Source: Bog-473 sp963736525 (GTDB taxonomy: Bacteria > Actinomycetota > Acidimicrobiia > Acidimicrobiales > RAAP-2). Taken from it: DNA of 64,000 nucleotides. The notes beneath the pieces were generated by a model. It was not told where the DNA came from. It worked only from the letters and a program-made list of their open reading frames with translations, and searched no databases. Below are positions 34,969 to 42,087 of the stretch, piece after piece (within the stretch, counting starts at the first letter, position 1; the number at the start of each line of letters is the position of its first letter). Position numbers and translations under genes: made by a program. The stretch lies in the NCBI GenBank assembly GCA_963736525.1, contig CAVTPF010000001.1, positions 1 to 64,000 of the forward strand, given 5' to 3'.

Positions 34969-35949
34969 CTAGAAGTGACCGAGCACCGGGTGGGGTACGT
35001 AGGGCTTCTCGAGCTCGGCGACCTCGTCCTCCGACAAGGACAGTTCCTCGGCCGCCAGCGCGTCCTTCAGGTGCCTCTTCCTCGTGGATCCGACGATCGG
35101 GGCCGTCACCCCCGGCTTGCCGAGCAGCCAGGCCAGTGCCACCTGCGCCGGCGGCACGCCGCGCGCCGCCGCGACAGCGACGACGGCGTCGACGACGTCG
35201 AAGTCCGTCGGCTGGTCGTAGAGGTAGTCGGTGAACGGGTCCGTGCTCGAGCGGGTGGTATGGCGGCCTCCGTCCCGGGTGCGAGTCCCGGCGAGGACGC
35301 CACGGGCCAGGGGGCTCCACGGGATGCACCCGACTCCCTGATCGAGGCACAGCGGGATCATCTCGCGCTCCTCTTCGCGGTAGATCAGGTTGTAGTGGTT
35401 CTGCATCGACGCGAACTTCGTCCAGCCGTGCGACTCGGCCGAGTGCTGCGCCTTGGCGAACTGCCAGGCGAACATGCTGCTCGCTCCGATGTAGCGGGCC
35501 TTTCCCGCTCGGACGACGTCGTGCAGCGCCTCCATCGTCTCCTCAATGGGCGTCCTGGGGTCCCAGCGGTGGATCTGGTAGAGGTCGACGTAGTCCATGC
35601 CCAGCCGTCGAAGCGACGCGTCGATCCCCGACAGGATGTGCTTGCGACCCAGCCCACCGCCGTTCTCCCCGGGGGTCACCGGCATGAACACCTTGGTCGC
35701 GATCACCGACTCGTCGCGGCTCAGGTACTTCGGCACCAACTTGCCCGTGGCCACCTCGCTGGCCCCGGCCGAGTAGGTGTCGGCGGTGTCGAAGAACGTC
35801 ACACCGCCCTCGACGGCAGCCCGCACAATGGGCTCGGCCGCGTCCTCGTCGATGACCCAGGGCCGGTCGCTGCCGCTTCCGAACCCCATCATGCCGAGGC
35901 AGATCCTCGACACCCGCAGACCCGACGTGCCCAGATTCGAGTAGTGCAT
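34969..35949 (-). CDS. Aldo/keto reductase
   Basis: 326-residue NADPH-dependent oxidoreductase (TIM barrel). The catalytic tetrad is recognisable: Asp in FFDTADTYSAG, Tyr of the same motif, Lys in VIATKVF and His in YQIHRWDPRTP. Cofactor-binding region IVGSTRKRHLKDAL near the C-terminus. Resembles the YajO/Tas-like subgroup. Same strand as and 65 bases upstream of the acyl-CoA ligase gene; substrate unknown. Confidence 0.9.
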   Translation of the reverse strand: MHYSNLGTSGLRVSRICLGMMGFGSGSDRPWVIDEDAAEPIVRAAVEGGVTFFDTADTYSAGASEVATGKLVPKYLSRDESVIATKVFMPVTPGENGGGLGRKHILSGIDASLRRLGMDYVDLYQIHRWDPRTPIEETMEALHDVVRAGKARYIGASSMFAWQFAKAQHSAESHGWTKFASMQNHYNLIYREEEREMIPLCLDQGVGCIPWSPLARGVLAGTRTRDGGRHTTRSSTDPFTDYLYDQPTDFDVVDAVVAVAAARGVPPAQVALAWLLGKPGVTAPIVGSTRKRHLKDALAAEELSLSEDEVAELEKPYVPHPVLGHF

Positions 35950-36078
35950 GGCTGACCTCGCTTGCAGCCGGCCGCGTCCGGACCGGTACCCGCATGCTTA
36001 CCAGCCGCACCGGTTCAACCGAGCAGTGCGATGCGTCCCGACTGACGTGCGTGGCGCTCGGGACGCGACGGACCGGTG

Positions 36079-37464
36079 CTACCCGTTGCCGCTCCCCTGG
36101 GCGCCGGCAACGACCTGGGCGCCGGCAACGACCTGGTCGGCGTCGTGGGGATCGTTCCAGCCGCCATGGCCACCGTCGTCCGCGTCCCCGTCGCCGTCGC
36201 CGCGGCCGTTGCCGCTCGAGGCGGGCGCCGGCGGCGTGCTGGCCGTCTTCGGCGGGGGCGGCGGATTGTCAACGGTGACGGTCACGGCCGCGCTCGTCGT
36301 GCTCGTGCCATGGGTGTCGGTGGCGACGCTCTGCAGGGCATAGGTGCCGTTGGGGACCGTCGTCGTGTTCCACTGTGCGACCCATCCGTAAATGGTGGAC
36401 GCGGACCCCGAGACGACCTGGTGGTTGAAGGACCCGCCCGTGATCTCGAAGGCCACGGAGGCGATGCCGACCGAGCTCGAAGCCGACGCATCGAGGGTAG
36501 CCGAGCCCGACACGGTGGCACCGGTGGATGGAACGAGCACGGACGTCGTCGGCGGGGGCGGCGGCGTGTCGATCGTGATGGCGATGGGCGGGCTCAGCGT
36601 GCTGGCGCCGTCCTTGTCGGTCGCCACGCTCTGGAGTACGTACGTGCCGTTGGGGACGGTCGTCGTGTTCCACTCAGCCAGCCATCCGTAGAGGGTGGCC
36701 ACAGATCCGGAGACGACCTGGTGGTTCAGCGTGCCGCCGGTGATCTCGAAGGCCACGCTGGCAATGCCGACAGAACTCGAGGCCGTCGCATCGAGAGCGG
36801 CTGAGCTCGCCACCGTCGCACCCATGGACGGAACGAGCACGGACGTCGTCGGCGGAGGCGGTGGGGGCGGCGGCGTGGGGGCGATCGCCGTGGTGGTCGT
36901 CGTCCCGGCGGGACCCACGGGCGCCGCCACCACAGTGGGCGCGGGCGCACCGCCCCCGCTGAGGCCGGTGAGGGTCGCCGTGGGAGCGGCGGCGCCTTGC
37001 TGTGTCGCACTCACGACGGTCAGGCCCGACGACACCCCGCCGGATGCGACCGGCGAAGCTCCGAGGAACGCCGTGCCGGCGTGACCCCCGGTGGAGCCGC
37101 TCCCCGTACCGCTCCCGCCCGCCGCGCCCGTGCCCACCGGATTCAGTGTCGAGGCGCCGGGCGCGGGGTTCTGGAAACTCGGCACGTCGCCATGGGCCGG
37201 GGCTTGTGCGCTCACGAACTGCCCGGCGGTGCCGCCAACGGTGATGCCCGCGACGACGGACGCGCTCGCTGCTGCGGCCGCGAAGAGGGCGATGGCAATG
37301 TTCAGCGGCAGGCTCAGTCTGGGCATGGCCGCGAACGAGCGCGCGGCGAACCCGCCTATGTCATCCTCGGGAAGCGGCTTCCCGAACGTGCGGGAACGAA
37401 AGACCTCTTCCAGGGTCGCGTCGTGGTCGTCGGCTTTTGCCCAGTCGGGCGTCGATCCCTCCAT
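36079..37464 (-). CDS. Membrane-anchored protein with two Ig-like repeats
   Basis: 461 residues. Cytoplasmic start with TLEEVFRSRTFGKPLPEDD, one membrane helix (~50-75), a Gly/Ser/Ala-rich linker, a Pro run, then two nearly identical ~95-residue beta domains (TTSVLVPSxGATV ... ASSSVGIASVAFEITGG ... NHQVVSGS ... WNTTTVPNGTYxLQSVATD), each followed by PPPPP. A Gly/Asp/His-rich tail may bind metal. The near-identity of the two domains at DNA level points to a recent internal duplication. ATG 37464 is preferred over ATG 37500 because GGAGG precedes it closely. Probably a wall-spanning adhesin or signalling receptor; function not known. Confidence 0.7.
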   Translation of the reverse strand: MEGSTPDWAKADDHDATLEEVFRSRTFGKPLPEDDIGGFAARSFAAMPRLSLPLNIAIALFAAAAASASVVAGITVGGTAGQFVSAQAPAHGDVPSFQNPAPGASTLNPVGTGAAGGSGTGSGSTGGHAGTAFLGASPVASGGVSSGLTVVSATQQGAAAPTATLTGLSGGGAPAPTVVAAPVGPAGTTTTTAIAPTPPPPPPPPTTSVLVPSMGATVASSAALDATASSSVGIASVAFEITGGTLNHQVVSGSVATLYGWLAEWNTTTVPNGTYVLQSVATDKDGASTLSPPIAITIDTPPPPPTTSVLVPSTGATVSGSATLDASASSSVGIASVAFEITGGSFNHQVVSGSASTIYGWVAQWNTTTVPNGTYALQSVATDTHGTSTTSAAVTVTVDNPPPPPKTASTPPAPASSGNGRGDGDGDADDGGHGGWNDPHDADQVVAGAQVVAGAQGSGNG

Positions 37465-37617
37465 CACCCTCCATCGGAACCGTCCGTCTGGCAGGGGCAT
37501 CGACGCCCGGAGCCGACAAGCTCCGGGACTTCAAAACTCGGTTACCCCCTCACCTGCCACCATATAGGGGCCGGGTGCCCATGAGAACCAGCTCTGCTGA
37601 ATCCCCGAACAATTCGC

Positions 37618-37923
37618 TTAAACGGTTGTTTGGGAGGGGGAAATCCCAGACCTATGCCGGGCCGAGCGCACCAATTCCGCGGCCTCCCGCGGGGTCAGCT
37701 CGCCGTCGAGCTCGCCTGTCGAGTGTGGACCTTCACCGTCTTGCCCAACGCACCAACAACCTCGCCCAACGCACCAACAACACGCGTCACAGGCGGCGGC
37801 CGCGGTCACTCGTTGGCGGGCGCAGTCCCGCGGCATACGGCCGCATGGTCCACGCGCGAACTCGCGCGAGAGGAAGACCTCCTCGAGACTGGTGCTGTCC
37901 CCCGGTTCCTCTGCGTCGGACAT
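37618..37923 (-). CDS. Small protein sharing an LEEVF motif with its neighbour
   Basis: 101 residues from ATG 37923, with AGGGGGG about five bases upstream. The start MSDAEEPGDSTSLEEVFLSREF resembles the cytoplasmic start of the next gene (ATLEEVFRSRTF). The end GELTPREAAELVRSARHRSG also looks like real protein. The middle is Cys-rich and contains a repeated CCWCVGRGCWCVG from a short DNA repeat, which may be a local sequence problem. Overlaps the unnatural tail of the deaminase frame. Function unknown. Confidence 0.45.
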   Translation of the reverse strand: MSDAEEPGDSTSLEEVFLSREFARGPCGRMPRDCARQRVTAAAACDACCWCVGRGCWCVGQDGEGPHSTGELDGELTPREAAELVRSARHRSGISPSQTTV

Positions 37924-39254
37924 CGACCCCCCTGCTTCCCCCGAATCCGTCCCCTGTGGGAACAACGCCGGGCGGGCTTCGCACCTACTCCCGCCGAGCG
38001 GGCGTTGTGGCTGCAGTGTCGAAAAATTCGGGGAAGGTGTCGTCGCCGGCGCCACCCGGTTCCGGGGATGTGGAGGGCCACTACCCCCGCGCGGCGGAAG
38101 TACCGGCTGAGTGTCTCTTCCTGCTGCTGGTAGGACGACCCGATCCCGCTCCCGTAGAGCGAGGTCGGCTCCTCGAGCATGCGCTCGAACGTCAGCTTGC
38201 ACACCGCTTGCCCGTTCTCAACCATGAACGGCACGTCGTGGGCGCGGACCTCGAGGGCGGCGCGCGAACCGCGGAACCCACCCGTGGGATCGAAGCCGAA
38301 GCCGGGGTCGAAGAACCCGGCGTAGTGCGTGCGCAACTCACCGCTCGTCGGGTCGTACGCGGTCATCTCGGCCGCGAGATTCGGCGGGATGCTCACTGCC
38401 TCGTGCGACATGAGAAGGTAGAAGCGCTTCGGGGAGAGCACCAGCCGGTCGCCCTCCTCCCTGAACACCGGGTCCCAGAACGGCCCGGGGTCGATCTCGC
38501 CGGCCGTCGTGAGGTCAAGGAGCGGCGCGCTGTCCCGCGTGCTGTGACCCACCTGGCCCCGCTCGTCCCCGTGCAGGTCCAGCCCGAGGAACAGGCCGTT
38601 CGACAGCACCAGGTCGTCGACTGGTACCGGCTCGCCGTCCTTGAAGAGGATCGGCTGCACGACATGGGTCGCGCGGACCTCGTCGTCGCTCAGCCAGGGT
38701 TGGCCCGAGGAGAGGCGCAGCTGGTTGAGCGTCAGGTCCTCCCGCACGCGGATGGCGAAGGACAGCGGCACGACCTCGAGGTACAGCGGGCCGTGGTAGC
38801 CGGGCGCCACCTCGTCGAAGCGGTCGCTGTGGTCTGTGATGACGCGGGTGAACACGTCGATGCGGCCCGTCGAGCTCTTCGGGTTGGCCTTGCCGCGCAA
38901 ACCGGCCGGGAGATCGAGTCGCTCCTTCAGCTCAATCAGGTAGGGGCACCGAGCCTCGAGCATCGCTCCGTCGCCGCGCAGGTCGATCTCGTCGAGCACG
39001 TAGTCCTTCAGCTTCACGTCGATGGAATCGGCCCCCGGCAGAAAGCTGCACCGGATGCGCAGCGCGCGCTCGCCGAGACGCAGGTCGAGACTGGCCGGCT
39101 GTACGTTCGACTCAGGGATCTTGAAACGGTCGGCGTCGATGTACCCGGCGCGGATGGCGCGCTCGAGAAGCTGACCCGGGAGGACTCCTTCGGAACTCGG
39201 CTGCAGGCTCAGCACCCCACCGGCGCTCTGGTCTCGTGGTGTCGGTGCAGGCAC
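37806..39254 (-). CDS. 2'-Deoxycytidine 5'-triphosphate deaminase (DCD_N type)
   Basis: The conserved part, ~39,254 to ~38,081, is a two-domain dCTP deaminase/dUTPase-fold protein of the long DCD_N type: LPGQLLERAIRAGYI, QPASLDLRLGERA, KANPKSSTGRIDVFTRVI, HYAGFFDPGFGF and QAVCKLTFERM. It deaminates dCTP to dUTP for dTMP synthesis. The family normally ends near YQQQEETLSRYF. Here the frame continues for ~95 meaningless residues to 37806. A single extra base near 38,090 would restore a TAG at 38,081-38,083. GTG 39254 is a tentative start; GTG 39215 is possible. Confidence 0.75.
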   Translation of the reverse strand: MPAPTPRDQSAGGVLSLQPSSEGVLPGQLLERAIRAGYIDADRFKIPESNVQPASLDLRLGERALRIRCSFLPGADSIDVKLKDYVLDEIDLRGDGAMLEARCPYLIELKERLDLPAGLRGKANPKSSTGRIDVFTRVITDHSDRFDEVAPGYHGPLYLEVVPLSFAIRVREDLTLNQLRLSSGQPWLSDDEVRATHVVQPILFKDGEPVPVDDLVLSNGLFLGLDLHGDERGQVGHSTRDSAPLLDLTTAGEIDPGPFWDPVFREEGDRLVLSPKRFYLLMSHEAVSIPPNLAAEMTAYDPTSGELRTHYAGFFDPGFGFDPTGGFRGSRAALEVRAHDVPFMVENGQAVCKLTFERMLEEPTSLYGSGIGSSYQQQEETLSRYFRRAGVVALHIPGTGWRRRRHLPRIFRHCSHNARSAGVGAKPARRCSHRGRIRGKQGGRCPTQRNRGTAPVSRRSSSRASSRVDHAAVCRGTAPANE

Positions 39255-39578
39255 GAAGAGAGCAAAGCACGTGACGGGGCACCGCGGAAGGCCGAGGGTG
39301 GGGACCGCGTCGGGCACAGGCTGTGGATGACTTGGGGACGAGAGGCGTCGACACAGGGGTTCCGCAGGATCACACGGTTTTCCACAAGGATCCGAGATTG
39401 CCCTCGGGCCCATTTCGACCGCGGGAGCTAGCAAGCCGTCGTGAACAAGATCCCGGCGGTCGTGGCGTCGCGGCCCTCGGGGGCCGGCTGTCGCCAAATG
39501 TCGCCAACGGTAAGCTGACGGGTCGTCAGATTTCTGCCAGCCGCACTGGCCTCAGCGGCGCCCGGCACCGGAGGTTCC

Positions 39579-41306
39579 ATGCTCGACTACGTCATCCGAT
39601 CCGGCACCGTCATCGACGGCACCGGCGAGCCCGGCCGCCTCGCCGACGTGGGGGTCCGGGACGGTCGTGTCGTCGCCGTGGGCCAGGTCGACGAGCCGGC
39701 GCGCACCGAGCTCGACGCCACGGGCCTCATGGTCGCCCCGGGGGTGATCGATCCGCACACGCACTACGACGCGCAGCTGTTCTGGGACCCGGCAGCCTCC
39801 CCGTCCAACGTGCACGGCGTGACCACGGTGATCGGGGGCAACTGCGGCTTCACGCTGGCCCCCATCAACGGCGAGGACGCCGACTACATCCGTCGGATGA
39901 TGGCCAAGGTCGAGGGCATGCCGCTGGCCGCGCTGGAGAACGGGGTCCCCTGGAATTGGTCGAGCTTCGCCGAGTACCTGGCCGCGCTGGAGGGCAACTT
40001 GGGCGTCAACGCCGGCTTCCTCGTGGGTCACTGCGCATTGCGTCGCAAGGTCATGGGCGCGCAACGATCCGAGGAGGTCGCGACCGACGAGGAGATCGCC
40101 GCCATGCGGGCGCTGCTGGCCGTGTCGCTGGATGCCGGTGGGTTGGGCTTCTCGTCGTCACAATCTCGTACCCATTCCGACGGTGAGGGCCGGCCCATCA
40201 GCTCGCGCTACGCCGACCGGCGCGAGATGCTCGCCTTCTGCGAAGAGGTCGCCGCCCACGAGGGCACCACGCTCGAATACATCACCAACGGGTGCCTGGA
40301 CTCGTTCAGCCCCGAGGAGATCGACCTCATGACCACCATGAGCGTCACCGCCCGCCGGCCCCTCAACTGGAACGTCCTGACGGTGGACGCCCGGTCGGCC
40401 GAGCGGATAGAGCACCAGCTCTCGGCCTCATCGGCGGCCTCCACCGCGGGCGGCAGGATCGTCGCGCTGACCATGCCCACGCTCGTGCCGATGAACATGA
40501 GCTTCCGCACCCACTGTGCGCTGTTCCTTATCCCGGGCTGGGGTGAGGTGATGGGGCTCCCCGAGGCGCAGCGCATGGAACGGCTCGCCGATCCCGCGGT
40601 GCGCACCATGCTGGACGAACGCGCCCGCAGCAAGGAGGCGGGGGTGTTCCGCGGGCTCTCCCACTGGGGGACCTACGTCATCGGCGACACTTTCTCCCCG
40701 GCCAACGACGGGTGTGCCTTCCGCGCCGTCGCCGACATCGCCGCCGAGCGCGGCACCGCCCCGTTCGACACGCTGCTCGACATCGTCCTGGCCGACGACC
40801 TGCGCACCGTGCTGTGGCCCAACACCGACGACGGGGACGAAGCCACATGGGCAATGCGCGCCGCCATCTGGAGCGATCCGCGCGCCATGGTGGGTGGGTC
40901 TGACGCCGGCGCCCATCTCGACCGCATGTGCGGTTCCAACTACCCGACCGCGTTCCTCGGTGACTGCCTCCGCGGCCGACGGCTCGTGCCCGTCGAGAAG
41001 GCGGTCCGCATGATGACCGCCCAGCCCGCCGCTCTGTTCGGGCTGCGGGAACGTGGCCTCGTCCAAGAGGGCTTCGCGGCGGACCTCTTCGTCTTCGACC
41101 CGGCGACCGTGGGCTCCGAACCGGCGCGCCTGGTCCACGACCTGCCCGGCGACACCCCTCGGCTGTACGCAGGCTCCCATGGGGTCGTCCGCGTCCTGGT
41201 CAACGGCGTGGAGACGGTCCGCGACGGCACCTCAACCGGCGCCGTGCCGGGCACGCTGCTCCGCTCGGGACGCGACACCATGTCCGTGATCCCGGTCCCC
41301 GCCTGA
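39579..41306 (+). CDS. Amidohydrolase family 3 / N-acyl-D-amino-acid deacylase-like
   Basis: 575 residues, ATG 39579. The N-terminal beta sandwich (VIRSGTVIDGTGEPGRLADV) leads into a metal-dependent TIM barrel with VAPGVIDPHTHYDAQLFWDP (HxH-type metal ligands), GNCGFTLAP, VGHCALRRKVMG and late SDAGAHLD. It closes with FAADLFVFDPATV...LVNGVETVRDG. Members hydrolyse N-acyl-D-amino acids or related amides; substrate not predictable. Stands alone and is followed by lepB after 37 bases. Confidence 0.87.
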   Translation: MLDYVIRSGTVIDGTGEPGRLADVGVRDGRVVAVGQVDEPARTELDATGLMVAPGVIDPHTHYDAQLFWDPAASPSNVHGVTTVIGGNCGFTLAPINGEDADYIRRMMAKVEGMPLAALENGVPWNWSSFAEYLAALEGNLGVNAGFLVGHCALRRKVMGAQRSEEVATDEEIAAMRALLAVSLDAGGLGFSSSQSRTHSDGEGRPISSRYADRREMLAFCEEVAAHEGTTLEYITNGCLDSFSPEEIDLMTTMSVTARRPLNWNVLTVDARSAERIEHQLSASSAASTAGGRIVALTMPTLVPMNMSFRTHCALFLIPGWGEVMGLPEAQRMERLADPAVRTMLDERARSKEAGVFRGLSHWGTYVIGDTFSPANDGCAFRAVADIAAERGTAPFDTLLDIVLADDLRTVLWPNTDDGDEATWAMRAAIWSDPRAMVGGSDAGAHLDRMCGSNYPTAFLGDCLRGRRLVPVEKAVRMMTAQPAALFGLRERGLVQEGFAADLFVFDPATVGSEPARLVHDLPGDTPRLYAGSHGVVRVLVNGVETVRDGTSTGAVPGTLLRSGRDTMSVIPVPA

Positions 41307-41343
41307 GTGCCGCGACCCGACAGCGCCGTCTAGCCTGCCTCCG

Positions 41344-42045
41344 GTGACGTCCGATTCCAACGACCCGGCGCTCGCGGTCGACGACGCGCCAGCGGTCGGT
41401 GCGGGCGACGGCCCTGGTGGTCACGGCGCTGGGGGTGACAGTCCTGGGACTGAGACCCCGCCCGCGGCGGCACTCCCCCAGGGATCGACGGCCCGGTGGA
41501 TCCGAGAGGGGGTCATCATCGTCGTCGTCGCCGTGCTGGTGGCTGTCCTGCTGCGCGCCTTCGTCGTCCAGACCTTCTACATCCCGTCCGGCTCCATGGA
41601 GCCCACGCTCCAAATCGGCGACCGTATCCTCGTCAACAAGCTCAGCTACGACCTCCACGGTGTCGACCGTGGCGACATCGTGGTCTTCTCACGACCGCCC
41701 ACCGAGGACTGCGGCGGACCCGAGGTCAACGACCTGGTGAAGCGGGTCATCGGCCTCCCGGGCGACGTCATCTCACTCTCGGACGGCTACGTCTACATCG
41801 ACGGGAGACGTCTCGACGAGACGTGGCTGCCGGCCTCTGAGCAGGGGGTGACGACGGCCGGACCCGCAGGCAACAGTTCCAACCTGGTTCGCCCCTACCG
41901 CGTCCCGACGAACGACTACTTCGTCATGGGCGACAACCGCACCGACTCCTGCGACAGCCGGTACTGGGGACCTATCTCCAAGTCGCTCATCGTCGGCAAG
42001 GTCGAAGTGCGCGTGTGGCCGATCTCCGCGCTGCACATCTTCTGA
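41344..42045 (+). CDS. lepB: Signal peptidase I
   Basis: 233 residues from GTG 41344. A ~50-residue cytoplasmic Gly/Asp/Ala-rich start is followed by one membrane helix (~55-75) and the catalytic domain. Serine nucleophile in YIPSGSMEPTL (~Ser84), general-base Lys in LVKRVIGLPGD (~Lys133), and conserved VMGDNRTDSCDSRYWG near the end. Two Cys pairs may form disulfides outside. Removes signal peptides from secreted proteins, of which this window encodes several. Converges on gyrA. Confidence 0.95.
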   Translation: MTSDSNDPALAVDDAPAVGAGDGPGGHGAGGDSPGTETPPAAALPQGSTARWIREGVIIVVVAVLVAVLLRAFVVQTFYIPSGSMEPTLQIGDRILVNKLSYDLHGVDRGDIVVFSRPPTEDCGGPEVNDLVKRVIGLPGDVISLSDGYVYIDGRRLDETWLPASEQGVTTAGPAGNSSNLVRPYRVPTNDYFVMGDNRTDSCDSRYWGPISKSLIVGKVEVRVWPISALHIF

Positions 42046-42087
42046 ACCTGACGGCCAAGCTCACCCCCGCCCGCCGCCGTCTCGAGG

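Noticed and set aside
39311..39395. DnaA-box-like TGTGGATGA and TTTTCCACA upstream of the deaminase gene
   Set aside because: Only two imperfect matches 10 kb from dnaA, with no A/T-rich stretch; not enough for a second origin.
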